Assembly (NCBI RefSeq): GCF_002081825.1
Contig: NZ_MUKU01000009.1
Coordinates: forward strand, 1 to 64,000
Direction of reading: 5' to 3'
DNA from: Chromobacterium haemolyticum
Lineage (GTDB): Bacteria; Pseudomonadota; Gammaproteobacteria; Burkholderiales; Chromobacteriaceae
Length of the DNA: 64,000 nucleotides
Shown here piece by piece: positions 1 through 8,520 of this stretch. The position numbers and the translations under genes were made by a program. Under the pieces are notes generated by a model. The model was given only the letters and a program-made list of their open reading frames with translations. It searched no databases and was not told where the DNA came from. Numbering within the stretch: position 1 is the stretch's first letter; each line of letters opens with the position of its first letter.

Positions 1-86
1 GTTTTCTTGCGTACGCTTTCCAATAGCGGTCTGATCTGTTCGAACTGTTCACGACTTACGTCGCTTGGATAATGGCTTCTTCGCAT
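1..86 (-). CDS. IS5-family transposase, N-terminal fragment
   Basis: Reading leftward from an ATG at 86-84, the first 28 residues begin MRRSHYPSDVSREQFEQI and continue RPLLESVRKK. This is the typical opening of IS5-family transposases with the DUF4096-type N-terminal region. The DDE catalytic domain lies beyond the window edge. It is the only transposase gene seen here and is the natural candidate to mobilise the short repeats that share its terminal sequence. The family call rests on recognising the N-terminus only. Confidence 0.75.
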   Translation of the reverse strand, partial: MRRSHYPSDVSREQFEQIRPLLESVRKK

Positions 87-126
87 GCGGCAATTATCTC
101 AGGACGAAAAGATCGTGAACAGGCTC
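1..126 (-). mobile_element. Left end of an IS5-family insertion sequence (runs off the window)
   Basis: On the minus strand the element end reads GAGCCTGTTCACGATCT from position 126 inward, followed about 40 bases later by a transposase start codon. This end matches the terminal repeats of the small repeats in this window (GAACCTGTTTACGATCT) at 15 of 17 positions. The adjacent TAA at 127-129 (TTA on the minus strand) fits the 3-bp TNA duplication known for one IS5 subgroup. The other end lies outside the window, so the duplication cannot be confirmed. Confidence 0.75.
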
Positions 127-623
127 TAAGGCGTGACCCGCATATACGGCGTAGTGCTCAACGTCGCGCTAATGGAGCAACCGCCGGACAACTGGGCCGC
201 GTCCAGACCGATCACGGTTTCGCTGCCGTTGTCGGCAACGCTGCCCACAATCTTGGTGGGCCCGCACAGGCCGCCGGCAATCGGCGATTTCACGTTCACC
301 GCCACATTGTCCAAGGTCAGCTGGGTGACGGTGTCCACATGGCCGGTCCACGGCGAGGCGACCGAAGCGACAGGCTTGATCAGCTTGCACAGCGCCCCGC
401 CGCTGAACGAGGCGCTGGTGATGGCCACATTGCCGTAACCATCCACGGTGCCGCTGAACACCGCCTTGCAATCCAGATCGATACCCAGCTTGCCCACCTT
501 GGCCGGCCCCACCGCGGAAAACGGCATAGGCGCGCCGCCGGGGCCCGGCGGGGTGATGGTGACGGCGAAGGCGGAAGCGGCGGCCAGGCTGAGTGCGGCG
601 GCGAGACAATGGGAAAAGCTCAT
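126..623 (-). CDS. Secreted PraA/PraB-like protein
   Basis: This is a 165-residue protein with a clear Sec signal peptide (hydrophobic AAALSLAAASAFA, cleavage near residue 20). The mature part is rich in Gly, Ser and Thr and has three or more Cys. It resembles the PraA/PraB 'alkane oxidation activator' family of small exported proteins, which are surface or biofilm matrix-associated in Pseudomonas. The start at 623 is chosen over an upstream in-frame ATG because AAGGAG sits six bases before it. The stop codon TAG is formed by TA of the target site plus the first G of the adjacent insertion sequence, so the insertion defines the C-terminus. Function beyond export is not shown by the sequence. 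Confidence 0.55.
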   Translation of the reverse strand: MSFSHCLAAALSLAAASAFAVTITPPGPGGAPMPFSAVGPAKVGKLGIDLDCKAVFSGTVDGYGNVAITSASFSGGALCKLIKPVASVASPWTGHVDTVTQLTLDNVAVNVKSPIAGGLCGPTKIVGSVADNGSETVIGLDAAQLSGGCSISATLSTTPYMRVTP

Positions 624-787
624 GACGGCTCCTTGCTTGAGAAGGTTGTTCATGCCAAACGGCAAGAAGCCAATAAAATATTATGCCAATTAAATTAAAC
701 GTTTGATTTCAATCAAGCCTCCACCCCCCATCAGCCTGACCTATAGGCTGATACACAAGCGCCAGCTGTCGGCACCCGCTACCACGG

Positions 788-908
788 GCAAGAACAAGAC
801 AAGGCGAAAACGACTGAGAAAGCGGAATGTACACGTGGTACATGAGCATTTCGAAGCGGTACTCTCCGTGTCACGTCTCACGACGCGCAGCAGATCGTAA
901 ACAGGGTC
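788..908 (-). repeat. MITE-like repeat copy A (one end truncated)
   Basis: This is an inverted copy of the repeat family described at 8521. The intact end reads GATCGTAAACAGGGTC, followed by TCA at 909-911, which is also the stop codon (TGA) of the PAAR-like gene. The internal hairpin ATGTACCACGTGTACAT is perfectly conserved when read on the minus strand. The other terminal repeat, near 788, has been lost. Positions 624-787 show no gene or clear signal. Confidence 0.8.
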
Positions 909-1301
909 TCAGGGAATCATCACCGTGAACTGGCCGGGCGCGTTGATCTTGATCACCCCGCCCCAGTTGCACATCAGCATGCTGTTGCTGTCCAGCGCCG
1001 GCATATTGCCTATCAGCACCGTGGGCGCGCCCGGCGTCCACGGCGCGGCGGTGACCGGGATGCAGGGCATGGGCGTCAGCACGCCCATGGCGGCGGCGGT
1101 GGCGGCCGCCACCATGGGGTTGGCCGGGCTTTGGCACATGCCGAAGGGCATGACGTTGAGCATGGGCACGTTGTCCATGATGTTGGCGGCCGGCACGCCG
1201 CCGGCCATCACCCGGTTGGCGGGCAACACCACCAGACTGCTGGGGGCGACGCCGAAGCTGCATTGCAGCATCGCGCCCATGCACACTTGCGGACATCCCA
1301 T
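909..1301 (-). CDS. PAAR-like protein (DUF4280)
   Basis: This 130-residue protein has the DUF4280 pattern: a conserved CMGAMLQCSFG near the N-terminus, a central PMPCIPVTAAPWTPG block and a C-terminal CNWGGVI. DUF4280 proteins are regarded as PAAR-like spike tips of type VI secretion or related contractile machines, often next to effectors. The start at 1301 is preferred over the upstream alternative because GAGGAAAC precedes it. No VgrG, effector or immunity gene is adjacent. The stop codon coincides with the end of repeat copy A, so any downstream cargo gene may have been separated by that insertion. Confidence 0.7.
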   Translation of the reverse strand: MGCPQVCMGAMLQCSFGVAPSSLVVLPANRVMAGGVPAANIMDNVPMLNVMPFGMCQSPANPMVAAATAAAMGVLTPMPCIPVTAAPWTPGAPTVLIGNMPALDSNSMLMCNWGGVIKINAPGQFTVMIP

Positions 1302-1361
1302 GCGCGTTTCCTCACTCCGGCGGGCCAAGACATGACATCGTCACGCCAAAGCAAACCACAG

Positions 1362-3059
1362 TCAAGCGCCGCCGCGCCAGCCCTGGCCGCGCCGGGTCAA
1401 GACCCGCTCCAGCCCCAACAGCAAGAGCGACACCCCGGCCGAGCTCAGCGCGATCAGCGTGGCCATCGCCGCCGCCGCCGCGGTGTCGCCGGCGTCGTCC
1501 ATGGTGACGATGGCCACCGCGGCCAGGCTGTTGTCCGGGCTGGCGATGAAGATCAGCGCCGACAACGTGGTCATCGCGGACACGAAGAGATAGCGCATCA
1601 CGTCCAGCAGCGCCGGCAGGCACACCGGCAGCGTCACCCGCCGCAGCGTCACCCAGAACGGCACTTTGAGCGAGGCGGCCACCGCTTCGAACTCCCCGTC
1701 CAGCTGCTTGAGCGCGGTGCTCATGGTCAGGTGGCCGGTGGTGTAGAAGTGGGCGATGGTGCAGGCGGCCATCAGCGTCATGCCGCCGTAAAGCGCATGC
1801 AGCGGATTGTCCGGATGATTGAAGAAAAACACATAGCCCAGACCCAGCACCAGGCCGGGCACCGCCATCGGCAGCATGGCGAAGAAGCGCAGCAGCGCGC
1901 GGCCCAGCGGCGCGGCCGGCAGCTTCTCGCAGGCGTAAGCGCCGGCGAACACCAGCAGGCTGCCCGCGCCGGCGGTGAGGCAGGCCAGCTTCAGGCTGTT
2001 GAAATAGGCGCTCCAGCCGCCGCCGTCCACGCTGTCGAACTGATAATGCGCCAGCGTCAGGCTCAAGTCGTAAGGCCAGTATTTGATGAAGGAGGCGGCG
2101 ACGCCGACGCCCAGCAAGGCCAGCAGCGGCAGCGAGATCGCCGCCAGCAACAGCCAGGCGGCCAGGTCGCGGCCCGGCGACGGCCCCGGCGAAAACGGCA
2201 CCGCGCGCACGCCCAGCGCCGCCTGCTGACGACGCGCCATGCGCCGCTCGATGAAGAAGGAAAACACCGCCGGCAACAGCAGCATCAGGCCCACCACCGC
2301 GCCGCGCGGGAAGTTCTGCTGCCCCACCACCTGCTTGAAGGCTTCCACCGCCAGCACGTTGTAGTCCCCGCCCACGATCTTGGGCACGCCGAAGTCGGTG
2401 ATCACCAGGGTGAACACCACCAGGCCCGCCGAGGCCAGACCGTAGCGCGCGCCCGGCAGGGTGATGGTGAGAAAGCGACACAAGGCGCCGGCGCCCAGCG
2501 CGCGGCCGGCCTCGTACAAGCGCGCGTCCGACGCCGACAGCGCGGTCAGCAGGATCAGCAGCGCATGCGGAAAAGTATAGAAGGCTTCGCCCAAAACCAT
2601 GCCCCAAAAGCCGTAGATGCTGCCGCCGGCCAGCCAGGATTTGAGCAGGCCCTGGTTGCCGAACAAATACACCAGCGAGATGGCCGGCATCAAGGACGGC
2701 GCCAACAGCGGCGACAAGGCGATCTGACGAAAGACGCCGCGGCCCCAGACGCGGCTGCGGCTCAAGCCCCCGGCAAAGGCGAAGGCCAGCGGCAGCACCA
2801 GGGCGGTGACGGTCAGCGCCAGCCACAGGCTGTGGAGCGCGGCGCGCATCAGGCCGGGGCTGTCCAATACCTGAGCGAAATTGGCCAGACCGACGAAGCC
2901 GCCATCCATGTCCAATACCGATTTGCCGAAGATGAACAGCAGCGGCAGGCCCAGCGCCAAGGCCAGCAAGGCCGTCAGCGTCCATACCAATGCGGCGGCG
3001 GCTCGGCGCTCGCCGCAGGCCGGCGCGGCGCGCCAGCCGTTCAGCGCGCGGCTCAGCAT
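1362..3059 (-). CDS. 2-aminoethylphosphonate-type ABC transporter permease (fused, two permease domains)
   Basis: This 565-residue membrane protein has about 12 hydrophobic segments and two binding-protein-dependent permease halves. The EAA-like regions lie roughly at residues 180-230 and 470-520. The length and the linked ATPase and binding protein match the putative 2-aminoethylphosphonate importers of the PhnS2/T2/U2 type, in which both permeases are fused. Its ATG overlaps the ATPase stop by seven bases, which indicates translational coupling. It would form the inner-membrane channel feeding phosphonate to the C-P lyase encoded about 8 kb away. An Fe(III)-type ABC permease is the main alternative, because the families are related. 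Confidence 0.8.
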   Translation of the reverse strand: MLSRALNGWRAAPACGERRAAAALVWTLTALLALALGLPLLFIFGKSVLDMDGGFVGLANFAQVLDSPGLMRAALHSLWLALTVTALVLPLAFAFAGGLSRSRVWGRGVFRQIALSPLLAPSLMPAISLVYLFGNQGLLKSWLAGGSIYGFWGMVLGEAFYTFPHALLILLTALSASDARLYEAGRALGAGALCRFLTITLPGARYGLASAGLVVFTLVITDFGVPKIVGGDYNVLAVEAFKQVVGQQNFPRGAVVGLMLLLPAVFSFFIERRMARRQQAALGVRAVPFSPGPSPGRDLAAWLLLAAISLPLLALLGVGVAASFIKYWPYDLSLTLAHYQFDSVDGGGWSAYFNSLKLACLTAGAGSLLVFAGAYACEKLPAAPLGRALLRFFAMLPMAVPGLVLGLGYVFFFNHPDNPLHALYGGMTLMAACTIAHFYTTGHLTMSTALKQLDGEFEAVAASLKVPFWVTLRRVTLPVCLPALLDVMRYLFVSAMTTLSALIFIASPDNSLAAVAIVTMDDAGDTAAAAAMATLIALSSAGVSLLLLGLERVLTRRGQGWRGGA

Positions 3060-4153
3060 GCGCCCTCCCCGGCATAGGCGCGCAGCAGCGCGGCCGGCAG
3101 CTCCACCGGCACCACCTCGCCCGGCGTCAGCGGCTGGCGCTGCAGCATGGACGGACAGATTTCAGCGTGCAGCAGCTGGCCGGGCATGCCTTCCGGCTGC
3201 AGGCGCAGCCGGGTCATCGCGCCGCCGAAGCTGATGTCGGCCACCCTCGCCAGCAAGGTGTTGGGCGCGCCGTCCCAGCGCGCCTTGACGATGATGTCTT
3301 CCGGCCGCAGGAACAGGGTCAGCACCTCGGCCTGCGGCAAGGGCGCGTCCAGCCGCAGCAGGCAGTTGCCGACGGCGGCCTCGTGGCTGTCCAGCCGCCG
3401 CGCCGGCAGCCAGTTGGCTGCGCCGACGAATTCGGCGACGAAGCGGCTGGCCGGACGGCGGTAGATCTCGGCCGGCGTGCCGATCTGCTCAATGCCGCCG
3501 GCGTTCATCACCACCACCCGGTCCGCGATGGCCAGCGCCTCGGCCTGGTCGTGGGTCACCATCAGCGTGGTGACGCCCAGGCGTTTTTGCAGGCCCTTGA
3601 GTTCGTCGCGCAACTTGTCGCGCACTCGCGCGTCCAGCGCGGACAGCGGCTCGTCCAGCAACAGCAGGCCGGGCGAGGTGGCCAGCGCGCGCGCCAGCGC
3701 CACGCGTTGCTGCTGGCCGCCGGACAGCTGGGCCGGGTATTTGTCCTCGGCGCCGGGCAAGCCCACCAGGTCGAGCAACTCGCGCACGCGGCGGGCGTGG
3801 CGCGCGCCGCCGCCGCGCGGCTTGAGGCCGTAGGCGATGTTGTCGGCGACATTGAGATTGGGGAACAAGGCGTAGCTCTGGAACACGATGCCGTAGTCGC
3901 GGCGGGCCGGCGGTTCGCGGGTGATGTCGCGCTCCAGCAAATGGACGCTGCCGGCGTCCGGCTGGTCCAGCCCGGCGATCAGGCGCAACAAGGTGGTCTT
4001 GCCGCAGCCGGACGGGCCCAGCAGGCAGACGAATTCCCCCTTGCGGATGGACAAGGACACCTCGTCCAAGGCGGTGAAGCCGCCAAAACGGCGGCTGAGG
4101 CCGCGGACGGACAGGTGTTCGGACAAGCCCTCCAGGCTATCGGCCGGTTTCAT
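3053..4153 (-). CDS. 2-aminoethylphosphonate-type ABC transporter ATP-binding protein
   Basis: This is a 366-residue ATPase. Walker A is GPSGCGKTT (about residue 50), the signature is LSGGQQQR (about residue 145) and Walker B is LLLLDEPLSALD. A C-terminal TOBE-type regulatory domain of about 120 residues follows. The start at 4153 has GGAG six bases upstream; an in-frame TTG two codons earlier is unlikely. It lies between the binding-protein gene and the fused permease gene and overlaps the latter, so the three form one operon. A strong hairpin precedes it and probably lowers its expression relative to the binding protein. Substrate assignment comes from family and context. Confidence 0.82.
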   Translation of the reverse strand: MKPADSLEGLSEHLSVRGLSRRFGGFTALDEVSLSIRKGEFVCLLGPSGCGKTTLLRLIAGLDQPDAGSVHLLERDITREPPARRDYGIVFQSYALFPNLNVADNIAYGLKPRGGGARHARRVRELLDLVGLPGAEDKYPAQLSGGQQQRVALARALATSPGLLLLDEPLSALDARVRDKLRDELKGLQKRLGVTTLMVTHDQAEALAIADRVVVMNAGGIEQIGTPAEIYRRPASRFVAEFVGAANWLPARRLDSHEAAVGNCLLRLDAPLPQAEVLTLFLRPEDIIVKARWDGAPNTLLARVADISFGGAMTRLRLQPEGMPGQLLHAEICPSMLQRQPLTPGEVVPVELPAALLRAYAGEGAC

Positions 4154-4184
4154 GCGCAACTCCAGGGTGTCTTGAAAAGAAACG

Positions 4185-4205
4185 ACGCCGCCCGGCGGGC
4201 GGCGT
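4185..4205 (-). terminator. Intra-operon hairpin (attenuator or mRNA stabiliser)
   Basis: The 9-bp perfect stem ACGCCGCCC/GGGCGGCGT has a GGC loop. It lies between the binding-protein stop and the ATPase start. On the minus strand it is followed by CGTTTCTTTTC. This layout is common where a periplasmic binding protein must be made in excess over the membrane components. Confidence 0.6.
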
Positions 4206-4221
4206 AATGGCGGGAGCCGGC

Positions 4222-5244
4222 TCAGCTCTTGGGCTCGGCCTTGCTTTCATAGCGGCGCGACCATTCGCGCAGGATGGCCTCGCGCTGTTTGGCGGCCCAG
4301 GCGAAGTTGTTCTTGCTCAGGCGCTGGGCGTAGTCGGCGGGGATGAAGGGGTTGGGTTTGGCCACGCCGGGCATGGCCAGCACCGCGTAGTTCTTTTCAT
4401 ACAAACGCATCGCCTGCAGGCTGACCGAGAAGTCCGCCAGCTTCTGCGCGGCGGCCAGCTTCTTGCTGCCCTTGATGATGGCGGTGGCTTCCAAATCCCA
4501 GCCCAGGCCTTCCTTCGGGTAGATCAGGTCGATGGGCGCGCCCTTTTCTTTCAGCTGGGCGCCGCGGTATTCGAAGGAGATGCCTATCGGGTACTCGCCG
4601 GCGGCGGCCATCTTGCACGGCTTGGAGCCGGAGTGGACATACTGCGCCATATTGGCGTGCAGCTTGTCCATATAGTCCCAGCCTTTTTTCTCGCCCATCA
4701 TCTGCAGCCAGGCGGATACGTCCAGATAGCCGGTACCGGAGGACGCCGGGTGCGGCATCACGATCTGGCCCTTGTAGGCCGGCTTGGCGAGGTCGGCCCA
4801 GCTCTCGGGCTTGGGCAGGTTTTTCTTGGCGGCTTCCACGGTGTTGAAACAGAGGGTGGCGGCCCACACGTCCATGCCGGTCCACTTGGGCGGCTTGGCC
4901 TTGTCGACGAATTCCGGGCTCAGCTTGTCCACGCCCTTGGGCGCGTAAGGCTGCAGCATGCCCTGCTGGTCCAGAATCATCAGGCTGGTGGCGGCCAGGC
5001 CCCATACCGCGTCGGCTTGCGGATTGTTTTTCTCGGACAGCAGTTTGGCGGTGATGATGCCGGTGGATTCGCGCACGAAGCGGATTTCGATGTCCGGATT
5101 GGCCTTTTCGAAAGCCTCTTTGTATTCCTTGACCTGATCCGCCTCCAGCGCGGTGTACACGGTCAGGGTGGTGGCGGCCTGCGCCAGCGGGGCCGTCAGG
5201 CCGGACAGGGCCAGGCCGGCGGCCAGGACAATCAGCTGTTTCAT
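4222..5244 (-). CDS. 2-aminoethylphosphonate-type periplasmic binding protein
   Basis: This is a 340-residue precursor with a Sec signal peptide ending in PLAQA (about residue 23). The mature protein begins TTLTVYTALEADQ, typical of family-1 (Fe/AEP-like) periplasmic binding proteins. The start at 5244 is chosen because GGAG lies eight bases upstream; the alternative ATG two codons earlier is too close to it. It is the first gene of the transporter operon and is preceded by a PhnF-like operator. It would capture phosphonate in the periplasm and deliver it to the fused permease. Confidence 0.8.
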   Translation of the reverse strand: MKQLIVLAAGLALSGLTAPLAQAATTLTVYTALEADQVKEYKEAFEKANPDIEIRFVRESTGIITAKLLSEKNNPQADAVWGLAATSLMILDQQGMLQPYAPKGVDKLSPEFVDKAKPPKWTGMDVWAATLCFNTVEAAKKNLPKPESWADLAKPAYKGQIVMPHPASSGTGYLDVSAWLQMMGEKKGWDYMDKLHANMAQYVHSGSKPCKMAAAGEYPIGISFEYRGAQLKEKGAPIDLIYPKEGLGWDLEATAIIKGSKKLAAAQKLADFSVSLQAMRLYEKNYAVLAMPGVAKPNPFIPADYAQRLSKNNFAWAAKQREAILREWSRRYESKAEPKS

Positions 5245-5263
5245 CGACATCGCTCCAATGGGT

Positions 5264-5280
5264 TTAGACGTATAGACCTC
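5264..5280 (-). promoter_or_regulatory. Candidate PhnF-type operator for the transporter operon
   Basis: The plus strand reads TTAGACGTATAGACCTC, containing two TAGAC units three bases apart. The ten bases ACGTATAGAC recur (inverted) in front of phnG at 11281-11290. From memory, the published mycobacterial PhnF site (TGGTATAGACCA) shares the core GTATAGACC. The site lies about 25 bases upstream of the binding-protein start codon, a position suited to repression. Confidence 0.5.
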
Positions 5281-5398
5281 ATGGCCCATGCGCCGTCCTT
5301 CAATCAGCCGCCACCTTACGACGCGCCGATGACAGCGCGGTGACGGCCGGGTGAAGCTTGTCTTGCGCGGCTGGATGTCTTGCCCGCCGGCGCGCGGC

Positions 5399-6079
5399 CT
5401 ACCAGGCCAGCGGCCCTTTCTCGCCGTTGGCGTGCTCGCCGTAATACAGCGAGGGCAATAGCCGCGCCAGGCAGCTGAACTCGTTGTAGCAGTGGCGCAT
5501 CAATTCCAGGCCCAGGCGTTCCGGCACCGGTTCGCCGCTGCCGTCGGCCGCGCCCAGCAGGAAACGGCTGCGCAGCACCGCGCCGTGGGCGGTGTCCCGC
5601 GTCAGGTGCACCATCTCGCCGTCCAGCGGGTCGCCGTCGGCGCTGAGCCGCGGTTCGTTGCCGAAAGCGATGCGCGCGCACACCGCGGCCGAGGCGTCGC
5701 CGCGCGCCAGCGCCGCGCTAAGCCGGCCGGCGCCGAAGAAGGTTTCCGGCGGGTGGAATTTCAACACCGCCGGCACCGGCGGGATCTCTCCCAGCGCCTC
5801 CACCGCGCGCACGGTGGCGCCCACATAGCCGCGGCCGGGTCGGCGGCGCCCGTCCCAACCTCGCAGCTCCACATGGTCGTGCGGGTGCCACCAGCGGATG
5901 TGCCGGGTGGAATCGAAGAAGGTGAACCACCAGTCGAACATACGGCCGGCGCAGCCGGGCATTTCAGTGCGCGCGGCCACCAACAGCCGGCCGTCGTCCA
6001 GGCGGCGCACGCCGGTTTCCAGCATCAGCGGACCGGGCTGCAACAGCTCATCGTAAGATGTTTCATAGTGAGAATTCAC
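5399..6079 (-). CDS. DAPG hydrolase (PhlG)-family protein
   Basis: This 226-residue protein resembles the PhlG family, zinc-dependent hydrolases that cleave a carbon-carbon bond of 2,4-diacetylphloroglucinol. Visible family features are MPG...MFDWWF (about residues 40-52), WWHPHDH (63-69) and a C-terminal HCYNE (196-200) that supplies the HxxxE metal-ligand pair. It is shorter than characterised PhlG. The GTG start at 6079 is chosen because AAGGAG lies seven bases upstream; the longer reading frame lacks a site. It is divergent from a TetR gene with a perfect palindrome between them, the arrangement known for phlG and its regulator phlH. The true substrate is unknown. Confidence 0.65.
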   Translation of the reverse strand: MNSHYETSYDELLQPGPLMLETGVRRLDDGRLLVAARTEMPGCAGRMFDWWFTFFDSTRHIRWWHPHDHVELRGWDGRRRPGRGYVGATVRAVEALGEIPPVPAVLKFHPPETFFGAGRLSAALARGDASAAVCARIAFGNEPRLSADGDPLDGEMVHLTRDTAHGAVLRSRFLLGAADGSGEPVPERLGLELMRHCYNEFSCLARLLPSLYYGEHANGEKGPLAW

Positions 6080-6133
6080 AGTACACTCCTTGGCTTGAAG
6101 ATCAGCGACGGGACGCCGGCGCTGGTTAATTAA

Positions 6134-6150
6134 GAAACGCAATGCGTTTC
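6134..6150. promoter_or_regulatory. TetR-type operator between the hydrolase and regulator genes
   Basis: GAAACGCA-A-TGCGTTTC is a perfect 17-bp palindrome in the divergent promoter region. Its size and AAACGnAnTnCGTTT-like form are typical of TetR operators. It most likely binds the adjacent TetR protein and controls both genes. Confidence 0.7.
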
Positions 6151-6173
6151 CATATTGAGGAAACCTTACCCCG

Positions 6174-6821
6174 ATGTCAAGCCAGGATCAGGCCTCGCCG
6201 CGCGCGCGCGGCCGCCCCGCCGCGCCGGAACACGCGTTGAAGCAACAGGTGCTGGACGCCGCCACCGAACTCTTGCTGAGCCAGGGCTACCAGGCCGCCA
6301 CCATGGCGGCGGTGGCGCAGCGGGCCGGGGTGGCCAAGAAAACGGTGTACCGCTTCGCCGACAACAGCGAGCAGTTGCTGGGCGCGGTCATCCACGGCTG
6401 GACCGACGCCTTCGTCGCTCCGATGAGCGAGCCGCTGACTGAGGCCGCCGCGCTGCCGCAGGCCTTGGAAGCGCTGCTGAACACCGTGGCGGCCAAGGTA
6501 CTCACGCGCGAGGCGGTGGGATTGTTCCGCCTGCTGATAGGGGACTTTCCCGGCCGGGAACAGGCTCTGGCGCAGTACGCCGAGCACGGCGTGCAGCGCT
6601 GCGCCGCGCTCTTGGCCGGCTGGCTGGAGCGCCAGGCGGAGCAAGGCTTGATCCGCTGCCCGCAGCCGGCGCAAACCGCCGAACTGCTGTTGGCGATGAC
6701 GATAGCGGAGCCGCTGCGCCGGATGGCGCTGGGCCTGACGCCGCCGCTGCCGGAGCACGACCCCGGCGAACGCATCCGCGCCGCGGTGACGCTGTGTTGC
6801 GCCGGCCTGCTGCCGCGCTGA
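6174..6821 (+). CDS. TetR/AcrR-family transcriptional regulator
   Basis: This is a 215-residue regulator. An N-terminal helix-turn-helix spans roughly residues 25-70 and contains the typical GYQAATMAAVAQRAGVAKKT stretch and VYRFADN. A helical ligand-binding C-terminal domain follows. The ATG at 6174 has GAGGAAA about ten bases upstream. It is divergent from the DAPG-hydrolase-like gene across a perfect palindrome and probably represses that gene until a phenolic ligand is present. That role is inferred from context and by analogy with PhlH. Confidence 0.8.
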   Translation: MSSQDQASPRARGRPAAPEHALKQQVLDAATELLLSQGYQAATMAAVAQRAGVAKKTVYRFADNSEQLLGAVIHGWTDAFVAPMSEPLTEAAALPQALEALLNTVAAKVLTREAVGLFRLLIGDFPGREQALAQYAEHGVQRCAALLAGWLERQAEQGLIRCPQPAQTAELLLAMTIAEPLRRMALGLTPPLPEHDPGERIRAAVTLCCAGLLPR

Positions 6822-6897
6822 TCCAGCACCCCAGGCCCGGGAATACAAGGCCCGAAACCTTGACTAAACTGTCTTGAAGACAACCTTATGTGCGACC

Positions 6898-8520
6898 ATG
6901 AACCTGCGCCGCGTCCTTGATAGCATCGTTACCCGCTTGCTGCTGCTGGCGCTGGGCATCGTAGTGGCCGGCGCGGTGGCGCGCTACTACGCGCTCAGCC
7001 AGTTTCTGCGCGAGGATTTGAGCAAGGTGGTGCAGAACCAGCAGATGGCGCTGGCCAGCTACGTCGCCCGAGACGTAGACTTCAAGATCCAGCAGCGCCA
7101 GGCCTTGCTTCAGCGGCTGGCCGCCGGCCTGCCCCAGGAACTGCTGCAACGTCCGGCGGAACTGCAAGCCTGGCTGCGCCTGAGCTGCGACTTCCAATGC
7201 CCGTTCTCGCAAGGCCTGTACGTGGTGTCGCCGGACGGCCGCGCCATCGCCGACTATCCATCCTTGCCCGGCCGCGTGGGTCGGGACTATTCCGATCGCG
7301 ACTACATCCGCGTCGCCCTGTCCAGCCCGCCCAATCTGAACCGCGTCGCCATCGGCCGCCCGGTCATCGGCCGCGTCAGCAAAAAACCGGTGCTGCCGAT
7401 GGCGGCGGCGCTGCCCTGGCGCGACGGCCGCCCGCAAGGCGCGCTGGCCGGCATCACCGCGCTGGCCGCGCCGGGCTTCATGGACTTGCTGCTGGCGTCC
7501 CACATCGGCGGGCCCAACAGCGGCTTTTTGCTGATCTCGCCGCAAGACAAGATCTTCGTCGCCTCTTCCCAGCCGGACATGGTGCTCAAACCCACGCCGC
7601 CGACGGGAATCAACCCCTTGCACGACCGGGCGATGACGGGGTTTCGCGGCGTGGGCATCACCGTCAACGCCCAGGGACGCGAGGAGGTCTCGGCCATCGC
7701 CTCGGTGCCCAGCACCGGCTGGTTCGTTGTGGCGCGGCTGCCCAGCAGCGAGGCCTTCGCCACCGTGGGCCGGGCACAAGTCTTTTTGCTGAAAAACGCG
7801 GTGATCGCCATCCTGGTGTTCGCCCTGGTCGCGGGCGCGGGCCTGTATCTGCTATTCCTCCCGCTGTTCCGCGCCGCCCGCCACGCGGACCGCATGACCC
7901 GCGGCGAACTGCCGCTGGAACCGCTGCCGGTCAAGCGCAACGACGAGGTGGGCTATCTGTTGGCCGCCTTCAACCGGCTGCTGAGCAAGCTGAACCAGCA
8001 CCAGGCGGAACTGGCGCGCATGGCCCATCACGATACCCTGACCGGCTTGCCCAACCGCGCGCTGCTGGCCGACCGCCTGACCATGGCGCTGGCGCGCGCG
8101 CAACGCAATGAAAGCCGGCTGGGCTTGTTGTTTCTGGATCTGGACGGTTTCAAGCAGATCAACGACGGCTATGGCCACAAGGCCGGCGACAAAGTGTTGT
8201 GGCAGGCGGCGCAGCGCCTGAGTGGCATCGTGCGCCAGACCGACACCCTCGCGCGCATCGGCGGCGACGAATTCGTGCTGTTGATCGGAGATCTGGGCGA
8301 GGACGCGGAGGAAGTGGCCCGCATCGTGGCGGCCAAATGCATAGAGACGATGCAAACGCCTTTCGACATCGGCGGCGAACAACGCCAGCTGGGCATTTCC
8401 GTCGGCATCGCGCTGGGAAACGGAGACAGCAGCGCGGACAATCTGCTGCAGGCGGCGGATCAGGCGATGTACCGAGCCAAGAAATCCGGCCGCAGCGGCT
8501 GCGAAAGCGTCACGCTGTAA
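6898..8520 (+). CDS. Membrane-anchored diguanylate cyclase with periplasmic Cache sensor
   Basis: This is a protein of about 540 residues: a transmembrane segment (about 8-30), a periplasmic double-Cache-like sensor with the motif GRDYSDRDYIRVAL (about 135-148), a second membrane segment (about 300-325), a short HAMP-like linker and a C-terminal GGDEF domain. The active site IGGDEF is intact, with the expected DLDGFKQIND before it, so it should make cyclic di-GMP. There is no EAL domain. The start at 6898 is uncertain because no good ribosome site is seen; an in-frame TTG at 6874 is the alternative. The stop TAA is shared with the target duplication of repeat copy B. Confidence 0.85.
   Translation: MNLRRVLDSIVTRLLLLALGIVVAGAVARYYALSQFLREDLSKVVQNQQMALASYVARDVDFKIQQRQALLQRLAAGLPQELLQRPAELQAWLRLSCDFQCPFSQGLYVVSPDGRAIADYPSLPGRVGRDYSDRDYIRVALSSPPNLNRVAIGRPVIGRVSKKPVLPMAAALPWRDGRPQGALAGITALAAPGFMDLLLASHIGGPNSGFLLISPQDKIFVASSQPDMVLKPTPPTGINPLHDRAMTGFRGVGITVNAQGREEVSAIASVPSTGWFVVARLPSSEAFATVGRAQVFLLKNAVIAILVFALVAGAGLYLLFLPLFRAARHADRMTRGELPLEPLPVKRNDEVGYLLAAFNRLLSKLNQHQAELARMAHHDTLTGLPNRALLADRLTMALARAQRNESRLGLLFLDLDGFKQINDGYGHKAGDKVLWQAAQRLSGIVRQTDTLARIGGDEFVLLIGDLGEDAEEVARIVAAKCIETMQTPFDIGGEQRQLGISVGIALGNGDSSADNLLQAADQAMYRAKKSGRSGCESVTL

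Noticed and set aside
1131-3077. A 648-residue plus-strand frame opposite the fused permease
   Set aside because: It is Gln/Arg/His-rich, typical of an antisense frame in GC-rich DNA; the permease on the minus strand has clear membrane segments.
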